Source: an uncultured Clostridium sp.
GTDB lineage: Bacteria; Bacillota; Clostridia; TANB77; CAG-508
DNA length: 22,949 nucleotides
NCBI GenBank assembly: GCA_958413095.1
Contig: CATYUF010000026.1
Coordinates: 1 to 22,949, forward strand
Reading direction: 5' to 3'
A program made the position numbers and the translations under genes. Shown piece after piece: positions 1-6,333 of the stretch; position 1 is the first letter of the stretch, and the number at the start of each line of letters is the position of its first letter. The notes below the pieces were generated by a model. That model worked only from the letters and a program-made list of their open reading frames with translations, made no database searches and had not been told where the DNA came from.

Positions 1-1
1 T

Positions 2-118
2 AACAGAGAGTGAAAACTCCGAACAGACTGAACAGGAAGTAACAGAGAGTGAAAATTCTGAACAAACTGAACAGAAAGCAACAGAAAATAAAAACTCTAA
101 ACAGACTGAATGCTCAAA
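2..118 (+). repeat. Three tandem 39-bp coding repeats
   Basis: Units start at 2, 41 and 80, each beginning AACAGA and containing GAACAGACTGAACAG or a close variant. The first two units differ at only a few positions; the third is more diverged. The period is a multiple of three and the repeats keep the reading frame, so they encode a repeated peptide. The array may extend left of the window. Confidence 0.85.
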
Positions 119-971
119 GAAGAAAAGAGGCAGACCATCCACTGAAAAAGTAGAGCAAATAAGCATTCCAGAATTAGAAGAATTTGCTAAAAATGCAACT
201 TCTTTTGAACATTTTGCAAAATTAGTAGCTGAATGGTTGGAAATGGATAAAAGACAGGAATTCTTTACAAATTTAGTAATTGTATCAGCAGAAGTCGAGA
301 AGATTACTTGGAAAGAATTAAAAAAGGCTTTAGATGGAAAGAATGTTTTCTATACAGAGTGGGACAAAATTTGGTCTGGTCAGCAGGTTTCTGAAAAGCT
401 GAAAAAATATTCAGCAACAATGTTGTCATTTTTGAATGTAACTCGACAGTATAAAGAGTATTCTTTTAAAATGGAAGATAAACCTTCTACAGAAGAAAAC
501 TCTAACGAACAAGCAAGAGAAAAGACAACAATGAGTGTTGAAGAAAAATTAGGAGAGTCTAATGTTACTTTTAAACCTAGAGTTAAGATGGATTGTATGC
601 CGGAAATCAAAGACTTCGAGGAAACATTGGCAAGTGTTGATAAAACACAGCCTGTTGAAGAAAGAGTCCGTTGTGTATTAAAAGCAATGGGATTAAGCAA
701 GATGTCTGCAAAGGAACAAAAACAGATTGTTGAAATTGCAAGTACAGCTGTTAAAAAAGGAAGAATGGCTTTTGATATTATTTTTGTAGAAGCTAATATT
801 CCTATTGAACAGTCAATGATGGTTCGTATGACATTCTCGAAATTTATAAATGATTTTGTGCAAAAGTATGAAAGTAATAAGAAGGTAAAACTTTTGACTT
901 TTCTCTCAGAATTGCAGAAGATTATTATGTTTGAGAATGAGATTGAGAATTTCTCAGACTTTACCGACTGA
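3..971 (+). CDS. Hypothetical protein, 5' end outside window, repeat-rich N-terminus
   Basis: The frame is open from the first complete codon of the window to a TGA at 969-971, so the gene starts to the left. The TTG at 237 is only an internal codon. The visible N-terminal part is three copies of a 13-residue acidic, polar repeat (TESENSEQTEQxx), followed by a basic KKKRGRPS stretch that resembles an AT-hook. The rest, about 240 residues, is mostly helical-looking and charged, and I recognise no family in it. Its base composition is richer in G and C than the genes after 2 kb. A strong hairpin follows the stop. The AT-hook-like motif hints at DNA binding, but that is inference. Function unknown. 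Confidence 0.75.
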   Translation, partial: TESENSEQTEQEVTESENSEQTEQKATENKNSKQTECSKKKRGRPSTEKVEQISIPELEEFAKNATSFEHFAKLVAEWLEMDKRQEFFTNLVIVSAEVEKITWKELKKALDGKNVFYTEWDKIWSGQQVSEKLKKYSATMLSFLNVTRQYKEYSFKMEDKPSTEENSNEQAREKTTMSVEEKLGESNVTFKPRVKMDCMPEIKDFEETLASVDKTQPVEERVRCVLKAMGLSKMSAKEQKQIVEIASTAVKKGRMAFDIIFVEANIPIEQSMMVRMTFSKFINDFVQKYESNKKVKLLTFLSELQKIIMFENEIENFSDFTD

Positions 972-998
972 TGTAGTATCGTATTTTTGTATTGAGAT

Positions 999-1030
999 AA
1001 AACTCCACTAGATGTATCTGGTGGAGTTTT
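999..1030 (+). terminator. Rho-independent terminator
   Basis: AAAACTCCAC at 999-1008 pairs with GTGGAGTTTT at 1021-1030, and the stem can continue inward (AGA with TCT, one G-T pair). The right arm ends in four T. It lies 28 bases after the stop of the upstream gene. Confidence 0.8.
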
Positions 1031-1038
1031 ACATAACC

Positions 1039-1067
1039 TTTACAAAAATGTAAAATAGTGATATAAT
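1039..1067 (+). promoter_or_regulatory. Sigma-A type promoter for the SSB-like gene
   Basis: TTTACA at 1039-1044, a 17-base spacer, and a perfect TATAAT at 1062-1067. The predicted transcript starts near 1074, leaving a leader of about 135 bases. ATTGTTTA at 1074-1081 is complementary to TAAACAAT at 1142-1149, so the 5' end of the mRNA could close a large stem. Confidence 0.75.
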
Positions 1068-1210
1068 AAGTGTATTGTTTATATATATAAAGATGAAGAA
1101 ATTATTTCTTTATTTGAATACATACACAGGAATTTGGTATGTAAACAATTTAGAATGATTCTTCTACTAAATGTACTATAAGCAAAAAAAGAAAACAGGA
1201 GGAAAGTACA

Positions 1211-1951
1211 ATGTCAGATGAAACAAGAGTTGCAAGACGGGAGAACAATGTCATAACAAGACAGGAGGAAAATTCAGGTACAGAAAGACTTTTTAGCGAG
1301 TTTAACAAAGTATTTGTTAGTGGCAGAATTGAGGCTGAATTTGAATACAGCCACGAGGTACTGTGGGAAAAATTCTATCGAACAAGAGTCAGAGTAGAAA
1401 GATTAAGTGGGACAGAAGATTTAGTTCCAATAATGGTATCTGATTTGATGATAGGAAAAGAAATGCTGAAGAAATCGCTTGAAGGTAAATGGGTTGAAGT
1501 AGCAGGACAGTTCAGATCTTATAATAAATTGGGAGAAGATGGTCGCAGACATTTGGAATTATTTTTGTTTGTAACTGCTATTAACATCTATGAAGATGAA
1601 GATGAACTGGAAGAAATCACAAATGCAAACTTAATTTATCTTGATGGGTATCTTTGCAAACCACCAGTATTCAGAAAAACACCTTTAGGAAGACAGATAA
1701 CTGATTTAATGATTGCAGTTAACAGATTGTATGGAAAATCGGATTATATTCCGTGTATTGCTTGGGGAAGAATAGCTCAGTGGGTAAGCGAGTTTGAAGT
1801 AGGAAATCGAGTAAAGCTCTATGGTAGAGTCCAAAGCAGAGAGTATTTAAAAAGATATTCAAATGATTCAGAGGCAGGAGAATATAGAAATGCCTATGAA
1901 ATTTCAGTAATGAGAATGCAAAAAGTAGAGGACTTGAGATTAGAGGGATAA
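1211..1951 (+). CDS. Tandem OB-fold single-stranded DNA-binding protein
   Basis: A 246-residue protein matching, from memory, SSB-like proteins found in Clostridia mobile DNA. It has two repeated OB-fold-like segments. The first runs about residues 30-125 (KVFVSGRIE start, VEVAGQFRSYNK strand). The second runs about 140-240 (LIYLDGYLCKPPVFR start, PCIAWGRIA, RVKLYGRVQSREY). The TPLGRQI, PCIAWG and LYGRVQSREY segments are typical of SSB OB-folds. There is no acidic SSB tail; it ends KVEDLRLEG. It probably coats ssDNA during element replication or transfer. The start is supported by AGGAGGAAAGTACA directly before ATG. It is a single-gene transcription unit between its own promoter and a terminator at 1977. 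Confidence 0.85.
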   Translation: MSDETRVARRENNVITRQEENSGTERLFSEFNKVFVSGRIEAEFEYSHEVLWEKFYRTRVRVERLSGTEDLVPIMVSDLMIGKEMLKKSLEGKWVEVAGQFRSYNKLGEDGRRHLELFLFVTAINIYEDEDELEEITNANLIYLDGYLCKPPVFRKTPLGRQITDLMIAVNRLYGKSDYIPCIAWGRIAQWVSEFEVGNRVKLYGRVQSREYLKRYSNDSEAGEYRNAYEISVMRMQKVEDLRLEG

Positions 1952-1976
1952 TCTGACAGTAGAAGAAATTGTCTAA

Positions 1977-2003
1977 AAAGGGGAGCGAATGAAGCTCCCC
2001 TTT
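1977..2003 (+). terminator. Rho-independent terminator
   Basis: Perfect 10-bp stem AAAGGGGAGC / GCTCCCCTTT with a 7-base loop (GAATGAA), 25 bases after the SSB-like stop. The AAA/TTT ends allow it to act on both strands. Confidence 0.9.
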
Positions 2004-2051
2004 AACAAAGTGAGATAAAAAAATATAAACATCATAATGTTTATAAAAATG

Positions 2052-2080
2052 TTGAAAATTCAATATTCTTATGATATAAT
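2052..2080 (+). promoter_or_regulatory. Sigma-A promoter with extended -10
   Basis: TTGAAA at 2052-2057, a 17-base spacer, and TATAAT at 2075-2080 preceded by TG at 2072-2073 (TGaTATAAT). Close to consensus. It drives the 2162 gene with a leader of about 75 bases. Confidence 0.75.
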
Positions 2081-2161
2081 TTATAATGTTTACAAAAGAT
2101 ATATTCTAAAAATACATAGATAAAATATACTAGGAAAGTAAAAATAAGGAAATGTGGTAAT

Positions 2162-2599
2162 ATGATAGAAAATAGCAAAGTAGAAGAAATTAAAAAATTG
2201 ATAAAAAATGGATTTGATTTAGAATTAATATCTTTTGAGTTAGATATACCAATCGAAGAAATCATACAATGTAAATTAGAAATAGAAAGAAAACCTAATG
2301 CAGTTAGAGTTTACAGTGCTAAAGAAATCATAGATAGTAAAAATAGATATGCTCATTCAAGAATGGAGAAAATGAGAGAAAAATATAAAAAACTATTTTT
2401 TAATAGCAATAAAAATGAAGTTAAACAACAAAAAGAGTTACCGAAACAAGATGTTGAATTAATAAATTTAGTTATAGTAGAAATAGAAGAAATAATAAAC
2501 GGAATTAAAGAACTTTCAAAAAAAGAAAAAAGAAAAGGGGCTAATGACATATTGGTAGAACTTAAGAAAATAGAAGATTACCAATTAACTATTGATTAA
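2162..2599 (+). CDS. Hypothetical HTH-like protein, probably the N-terminal part of a split gene
   Basis: 145 codons with no family I recognise. Residues 5-42 look like a small helix-turn-helix (GFDLELISFELDIPIEEI pattern, as in recombinase or sigma-like HTH). Residues 55-95 are strongly basic, and the C-terminus is a charged helix. A weak AAGGA lies about 10 bases before the ATG at 2162. The TAA at 2597-2599 is followed in the same frame by another long ORF with no other stop between and no ribosome binding site for the second. The stop therefore looks like a nonsense change inside an ORF of about 450 codons. A natural short protein cannot be excluded. Confidence 0.6.
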   Translation: MIENSKVEEIKKLIKNGFDLELISFELDIPIEEIIQCKLEIERKPNAVRVYSAKEIIDSKNRYAHSRMEKMREKYKKLFFNSNKNEVKQQKELPKQDVELINLVIVEIEEIINGIKELSKKEKRKGANDILVELKKIEDYQLTID

Positions 2600-2620
2600 G
2601 CAGAAAAATTATATTATTTA

Positions 2621-3520
2621 ATGCAAACAGAAGTGTTAGAAAAATTAAATTTAACTCCAAAAGATAAAATTGATTACTATATGAATAAAAATAGGAAAAC
2701 AATAATTAGAAAGTTAGCAGAAGCTGTTGATATTGCTCAAAATCAAACAGATGAATTAGAAGAACTAAAAGCTTTAAAAAGAAAGTTAACAACAGAAATG
2801 CATCGAAATAATGAAATTGTTGTAGGAGCAGTAAGATACAGAATCGAAAATAAAATATTGAAAATCAATCAGAAACAAGTATTTGACAGAATAAGAAATA
2901 ATATACCTGCAAATATAGAGTTAATTACAAAAGAACTTGCAAATGGTACTTTAAATGTTCAGACAGCAAATGAGATTCTTGAGCAAGAAACTAAAAAAAG
3001 AATAGAAAGCAAACCAAAAACTAGATTTGCATTAACAGAAGAACAAGAAAAAAGGCAAATTTTAATTCAAATAAAGACAGCTTTAATGGAAAAGCCAGAA
3101 CAATACCATATACAAAATCCAGAAAAAACAGTTATGCAGATACAAGAATTATGTGGTGGAGAATTAGATCAAGCAATGAGAACAGTAATAAAGAATTTGA
3201 CAGGTACAAAAGATTTTGAAAGAGCAAAAGAAGTTTGCAATAAATTTTCGAGAAACGATAAAGAAAGTTCTCTTTCAACAAGCATAAGAAGATTAAGAAA
3301 CGAAATAAGAAATGATGAGATTAGTGATATAGTATTAAAAGGAATAAATATGAATGGGACAGAAGAAGAAAGAAGATATTTTGAATTAATTGAAAAAGGT
3401 TTAAAGATGGGAAATGTAAAATTAGAATCAATATCTTTAGGGAAAAGCAAAGATGGATTAAGAACTATAACTTTAGCAGATATATGGGGCGAAGATAACC
3501 AAAAGGAAAAGTTACGATAA
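2621..3520 (+). CDS. Hypothetical protein, in frame with and possibly continuous with the 2162 ORF
   Basis: 299 codons from the first ATG; the frame is open back to the TAA at 2597-2599. No Shine-Dalgarno sequence precedes this ATG (the upstream bases read AAATTATATTATTTA). The seven codons between the stop and the ATG read AEKLYYL and join smoothly to the neighbouring sequence, as expected if the stop replaced one sense codon (for example CAA to TAA). The protein is long, charged and helical, with coiled-coil-like stretches near residues 30-70 and 120-160. No catalytic motif or known domain is recognised. It ends at a bidirectional terminator facing an XRE gene. Function unknown. Confidence 0.6.
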   Translation: MQTEVLEKLNLTPKDKIDYYMNKNRKTIIRKLAEAVDIAQNQTDELEELKALKRKLTTEMHRNNEIVVGAVRYRIENKILKINQKQVFDRIRNNIPANIELITKELANGTLNVQTANEILEQETKKRIESKPKTRFALTEEQEKRQILIQIKTALMEKPEQYHIQNPEKTVMQIQELCGGELDQAMRTVIKNLTGTKDFERAKEVCNKFSRNDKESSLSTSIRRLRNEIRNDEISDIVLKGINMNGTEEERRYFELIEKGLKMGNVKLESISLGKSKDGLRTITLADIWGEDNQKEKLR

Positions 3521-3562
3521 AATGATTAAATAGGGGCATATTATGCCTCCTATTTAATCATT
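3521..3562. terminator. Bidirectional terminator between convergent genes
   Basis: AATGATTAAATAGG-GGCATA at 3521-3540 pairs with TATGCC-T-CCTATTTAATCATT at 3542-3562, about 20 pairs with a one-base bulge. It starts just after the plus-strand stop and overlaps the last codons of the minus-strand XRE gene, so it ends transcripts from both sides. Confidence 0.85.
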
Positions 3563-3793
3563 AATTTCAACATCATCAAATAGTTTACTATCAAAAAAAT
3601 CCTTTAAAGAAATTCCAAGACGTTGACATATTAAAGTTATTGATTCTATTTTTATTGATTTATTCTTTTTTCTCAGAAATTTATTAATATTAGAACGATT
3701 GAAACCAGAAGACAATGCTAATTGATTAGCATTAGTATTGTATTCAGCTATCAGTTCTTGAATTCTCAAACGCATTGCTTCAGATAAATCCAT
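3554..3793 (-). CDS. XRE (Cro/CI) family HTH regulator
   Basis: A 79-residue protein that is almost entirely one Cro/CI-type helix-turn-helix. The scaffold helix is RIQELIAEYN at about residues 9-18, the turn and recognition helix are NQLALSSGFNRSNINKFLR at about 23-41, and the closing helices are ITLICQRLGISLKDFF at about 52-67. It has no other domain, so it is probably a small DNA-binding repressor. A GGAGTG lies about 7 bases before the ATG. It converges on the 2162-3520 unit and shares its terminator. Its targets are not visible; autoregulation or control of the divergent receiver gene is a guess. Confidence 0.85.
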   Translation of the reverse strand: MDLSEAMRLRIQELIAEYNTNANQLALSSGFNRSNINKFLRKKNKSIKIESITLICQRLGISLKDFFDSKLFDDVEIND

Positions 3794-3885
3794 TTAAGCT
3801 CACTCCATTTAAAATAAATTACTTATAATATAGCAAAAAATAGTATTTGTAGAGGGGATTACAAGCAACAATTTTCGTTAAAATA

Positions 3886-3913
3886 TTGAAAAATGGAAAA
3901 AATAGTATATAAT
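3886..3913 (+). promoter_or_regulatory. Promoter of the receiver-domain gene
   Basis: TTGAAA at 3886-3891, a 16-base spacer, and TATAAT at 3908-3913. The transcript would start near 3920, before the CACGA/TCGTG hairpin at 3975-3987 and the ribosome binding site at 3994. Confidence 0.65.
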
Positions 3914-3974
3914 ACAAATTACAATATAAAAAAATGAATAATTAAATCTGCCTATATTTTTTTAAATATAAATT

Positions 3975-3990
3975 CACGATATTCGTGCAA
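3975..3990. promoter_or_regulatory. Palindromic motif CACGA-N4-CGTGCAA, first copy
   Basis: CACGATATTCGTGCAA forms a 5-bp hairpin and matches the sequence at 4898-4913 at 12 of 16 positions with the same spacing. It lies in the 5' leader of the receiver gene, and the second copy lies upstream of the XRE gene. It may be an operator for a protein of this module; that is inference. Confidence 0.4.
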
Positions 3991-4527
3991 AACGGAGGAG
4001 TATATGAAAGAAAAAAATTAGTAAGCAATAATAAAATTTATTGCTTGAATAGAAAATTAAAAATTTTAATTGCAGATGATGAAAAGAGAATTATAGATAA
4101 AATTATATCTAATTTAGATGTTGATAATGAAGATTATAAAATAATAGGTTATGCGTTAACTAATGAGGAAGAAAGAGAAAAAATAGAAGAACTAAAACCA
4201 GATATTGTTATAACAGATATTTTTAGAGGGAATTTTAGTCAAAAAAATGCAGGGGGATTTGAAATAATTAAAGAATACTCTGAAAAATACTATTTACCTA
4301 AATTTATGATAATTTCATATATACCAGATTTTAATGCAGAGAATATTGTTGGGAAGTATTACAAACTACCTAATATTGATTATGAGAAGATAAAAAATGA
4401 TATTCATATAATAAAGATAACAGAGCGATTTAACTTTATGAGTGGATATGAAGAAAGAAAAAGTAATAAGAAAGAAACAAATAATAAAAAAGTTAAATTT
4501 ATAGATAAATTAAAGACAATATTTTAA
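3985..4527 (+). CDS. Orphan response-regulator receiver-domain protein
   Basis: A REC-like domain spans about residues 24-150. It shows the acidic pair (ILIADDEKR), the phosphoacceptor Asp in PDIVITD, a Ser in FMIIS at the switch position, and a Lys in YYKLPNID that may be the conserved lysine. A basic tail of about 35 residues follows, with no DNA-binding domain, so it may act by protein contact. No histidine kinase is nearby. The start is problematic. The only good ribosome binding site (GGAGGAG at 3994-4000) serves the ATG at 4004, whose frame stops after five codons at TAG 4019. The receiver frame is reached only by a -1 shift in the A7 run at 4011-4017, by a GTG at 3985 without a site, or by a TTG at 4045. 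The coordinates given use the GTG. Confidence 0.65.
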   Translation: MQNGGVYERKKLVSNNKIYCLNRKLKILIADDEKRIIDKIISNLDVDNEDYKIIGYALTNEEEREKIEELKPDIVITDIFRGNFSQKNAGGFEIIKEYSEKYYLPKFMIISYIPDFNAENIVGKYYKLPNIDYEKIKNDIHIIKITERFNFMSGYEERKSNKKETNNKKVKFIDKLKTIF

Positions 4528-4540
4528 TATAATATTGCTA

Positions 4541-4577
4541 AAAATAATCCAAGTATTTTAAACTGGATTATTTTTTT
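4541..4577. terminator. Bidirectional terminator
   Basis: AAAATAATCC at 4541-4550 pairs with GGATTATTTT at 4565-4574 (10 bp). It is followed by further T residues on the plus strand, and TTTTAGC follows on the minus strand. It sits between the convergent receiver and XRE genes. Confidence 0.85.
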
Positions 4578-4842
4578 ACTCTAATTCATTTTCTGTTCCA
4601 GAATAAAGTTCATCTAAACTTATATTGAAAGCTTTAGCAAAAGCTAGAGCTTCATAATCTCTAACAATTCGTTTATTATATTCAATAAGATAAATATCAG
4701 AATGGTATAAATTCAAGCCAAATAAGTCTAATTTATGACATAATTCTTCTTGTGTATAGTTATTAGCTGTTCTGTATTTTTTAACATTTTTTCCAATTAT
4801 ATTAGATTTAGAGTTAAGTCTTTTGGCTCTCATATATTTCAT
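4576..4842 (-). CDS. XRE family HTH regulator
   Basis: An 88-residue protein with a basic N-terminus and one Cro/CI HTH at about residues 16-80. It shows IGKNVKKYRTANNYTQEELCHKL, the recognition helix near SDIYLIEYNKR, and the closing FAKAFNISLDELYSG typical of small clostridial regulators. AGGAAAGAG lies just before the ATG at 4842. A second in-frame ATG three codons on (MKYM) is a possible alternative start. It converges on the receiver gene with a shared terminator. Upstream lie a 17-bp perfect hairpin and the second copy of the CACGA-N4-CGTGCAA motif, a plausible operator. Confidence 0.88.
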   Translation of the reverse strand: MKYMRAKRLNSKSNIIGKNVKKYRTANNYTQEELCHKLDLFGLNLYHSDIYLIEYNKRIVRDYEALAFAKAFNISLDELYSGTENELE

Positions 4843-4884
4843 CTCTTTCCTGTATAATATACTTTTTCCAATTTTATTATAAAA

Positions 4885-4923
4885 AAATCATTTCTTGCAC
4901 GAATGCCGTGCAAGAAATGATTT
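4885..4923 (-). terminator. 17-bp perfect inverted repeat; possible minus-strand terminator or operator
   Basis: The arm 4885-4901 (ends CTTGCACG) is perfectly complementary to 4907-4923 (starts CGTGCAAG) around a 5-base loop. On the minus strand the hairpin is followed by a run of T, which fits a terminator for leftward transcription; on the plus strand no T run follows. The core TTGCACGAATGCCGTGCAA contains the second copy of the motif found at 3975, so a protein-binding role is also possible. Confidence 0.6.
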
Positions 4924-4983
4924 ACAGGAGTAATAAATGCAAACATGAAAAAATATGTAAAATTTTGTAAAAAAGTTAGTGCT

Positions 4984-5012
4984 TTTACAAGTTTCGACAA
5001 ATTTTTTATGCT
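4984..5012 (+). promoter_or_regulatory. Candidate promoter for the 5.1-5.3 kb leader RNA
   Basis: TTTACA at 4984-4989, a 17-base spacer, and TATGCT at 5007-5012. The -10 is imperfect. It is placed correctly for the structured leader that ends at the 5304 terminator. Downstream are two copies of AAGTACAAAA (5041 and 5053) and an unused AAAGGAG at about 5070. Confidence 0.4.
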
Positions 5013-5163
5013 AAAAGTGTTAATATATAACAAAAAATGTAAGTACAAAAGAAAGTACAAAAAAGACGAAAGGAGACGGATTATAAATTTGAAATAAATT
5101 CAAAAAGCAATATTGTTTTTTTGATATTTATAAAAGATGATCCAATAAATAAACTACCTAAAT

Positions 5164-5346
5164 ACTAAATTACCAAAAGATAAAAGAAATAAGTTGGTAA
5201 TTTAGTGTAGTGTTGTTCTATTGAGTCCAAAGTACATACTCTACACTGCACAAGGAGTATGGCTAGTGAAAGTAAAAGGGGTAGTTTTTAAATAAGTACA
5301 TAAAAAAAGAAGTCAAAATTACAAGGAGTAATATTGACTTCTTTTT
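5164..5346 (+). ncRNA. Structured leader RNA of unknown class, ending in a terminator
   Basis: There is no protein-coding potential here. Three helices can be seen: ACTAAATTACCAA (5164-5176) with its exact complement at 5194-5206; AGTGTAG (5204-5210) with CTACACT (5241-5247); and CATACTC (5235-5241) with GAGTATG (5255-5261). The last two share bases, so they may be alternatives. A terminator hairpin at 5304-5346 closes it, directly before the sigma-like pseudogene. Candidate attenuator or small RNA; class not recognised. Confidence 0.45.
5304..5346 (+). terminator. Rho-independent terminator or attenuator
   Basis: AAAAAGAAGTCAA at 5304-5316 pairs with TTGACTTCTTTTT at 5334-5346. An inner stem ATTAC/GTAAT surrounds the loop AAGGA. 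It lies about 90 bases before the start of the sigma-like reading frame. Confidence 0.85.
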
Positions 5347-5434
5347 GTTTTCTATAAAAGTTCTTTTAATTTTTAATTGTGGCTGTCATAGTCCACCTCT
5401 GTTCAATAAAAAAAAGATTGAATGGAGGAAAGAA

Positions 5435-5692
5435 ATGAAAGAAAAATTTGAAGAAAATGTTGAATATAAAGATGATATTGTATTTGCTAGATACATAAAC
5501 TATATGAGAACAGCTTTATTACATAGAAGAATTGATTATTTAAAACATAAAAAATACTTACTAGATAATTATACAGTATTATTCCCAAAATAAAAATGTG
5601 AAAGAAATAGCAAATGGAATGAATATAACTGAAAGTGCAGTAAGTAAATTGAAAAATTAAAAGATTATCTGGAGGTAGAAAATGAAAAATAA
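5435..5692 (+). pseudogene. Sigma-70-like regulator remnant with internal deletion
   Basis: The intact part is 52 codons (5435-5593) starting after GGAGGAAAGAA. The residues DDIVFARYINYMRTALLHRRIDYLKHK match the N-terminus of small sigma-70-like proteins of Tn916-type and related clostridial elements. After the TAA at 5591, another frame (5595-5657) reads VKEIANGMNITESAVSKLK, a region-4 type helix-turn-helix. The first frame then resumes with KLKDYLEVENEK and a TAA at 5690-5692. The usual middle part is missing, so the gene has lost an internal segment and is split over two frames. The 52-residue peptide may still be made. It normally pairs with an HTH_16 gene, as it does here. Confidence 0.7.
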
Positions 5693-5894
5693 AACAAAAT
5701 TTTATGAATTATTGTTAAAAGCCAAAACAGATGAAGTATCATTAATTTTAGTAATAAATAAAATAATGCCATTAATTGATAAATATTCAAAAGACGAAAA
5801 TAAAAAAATAGATTAAGAATTAAAAAGTTATTTAATTGAATATGCAATAAATATCATAAAAGATGAAAATTTTGCAGAAAAATTGTTAAATTAA
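5682..5894 (+). pseudogene. HTH_16-like conjugative-element regulator with in-frame stop
   Basis: ATG at 5682 is preceded by GGAGGT. The first 44 codons (FYELLLKAKTDEVSLILVINKIMPLIDKYS core) resemble the N-terminal domain of HTH_16 proteins paired with sigma-like factors in Tn916-family elements. A TAA at 5814-5816 interrupts the frame. The same frame then continues ELKSYLIEYAINIIKDENFAEKLLN to a TAA at 5892-5894, which fits the usual C-terminus. A single change (GAA to TAA) explains the stop. It overlaps the end of the sigma-like pseudogene, the usual coupled order. Confidence 0.6.
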
Positions 5895-6084
5895 AAAAAT
5901 TTTAAAAAAAAAGTTCAAGTTTTTATCTTTTCAATCGCTGTTAAAGGTGAGAGGCAATAAAAATATTGTTTTTCTTCAGAAAAAATATACAGCACATTGA
6001 AAAGTGAATAAAAATTCATTAGATACAGTCCTTTGATTGCTTGAGCTAGTAATATTAGTATTACTTAAATATTAGTTTGCAACT

Positions 6085-6262
6085 AATAAGGCGAAGATAA
6101 GTGTAAAAGGAAAGAAACTTTTGTATAGTCATAGCACGAGCGTGAAAAAACCGTCCCACGCAATGAATACAAGTCGGTTAGAAACGGACAGGGGTATGCC
6201 GAATACCACCTATGAAGATGTTAGCAAAACATCTGTCTAATGAATTATAAAAAGGTATAAAA
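6085..6262 (+). ncRNA. Structured noncoding RNA in the mobile element, class unknown
   Basis: No ORF or ribosome binding site fits, while the segment is less AT-rich than its surroundings and dense in helices. GCGTG (6140-6144) pairs with CACGC (6157-6161), and AACCG (6149-6153) with CGGTT (6175-6179), which together form a pseudoknot. GGTAT (6193-6197) pairs with ATACC (6203-6207). AGATGTT (6216-6222) pairs with AACATCT (6228-6234). GACA (6187-6190) pairs with TGTC (6234-6237) and encloses both hairpins as a three-way junction. It is followed by a long terminator at 6271-6333. I do not recognise an Rfam class. The ends given are approximate. Confidence 0.5.
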
Positions 6263-6270
6263 GAAAAACA

Positions 6271-6333
6271 AAAAGAACTCTAAAAATAAGGTATGCAATA
6301 TCAATATACCTCAAAATCTTTTAGAGTTCTTTT
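6271..6333 (+). terminator. Long two-tier terminator or attenuator
   Basis: A perfect 15-bp outer stem joins AAAAGAACTCTAAAA (6271-6285) to its complement at 6319-6333. An inner stem joins AGGTAT (6289-6294) to ATACCT (6306-6311). It ends 27 bases before the next start codon, the same layout as the 5304 hairpin. Confidence 0.85.

Noticed and set aside
2..118. Tandem repeats considered as a CRISPR array or origin iterons
   Set aside because: There are no unique spacers, the 39-bp units are contiguous and keep the reading frame of an open gene.
3981..4904. Inverted 10-mers ATTCGTGCAA / TTGCACGAAT as terminal repeats of a small transposon
   Set aside because: No transposase between them and no target duplication; a shared operator motif explains them better.
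4839..5060. Minus-strand 73-codon ORF overlapping the XRE start as ATGA
   Set aside because: It has a TTG start, no ribosome site, runs through the 17-bp hairpin and has a Phe/Leu/Tyr composition typical of antisense AT-rich DNA.
5041..5062. Two AAGTACAAAA repeats as iterons of a replication origin
   Set aside because: Only two copies and no replication initiator gene nearby; chance in AT-rich DNA is likely.
5069..5095. Leader peptide after AAAGGAG at about 5070
   Set aside because: All nearby start-like codons lead to a stop within a few codons (TTG AAA TAA), so no gene can be supported.
5345..5434. Extended start of the sigma-like ORF at 5345
   Set aside because: This lies on the terminator arm and has no ribosome site; ATG 5435 after GGAGGAAAGAA is far better.
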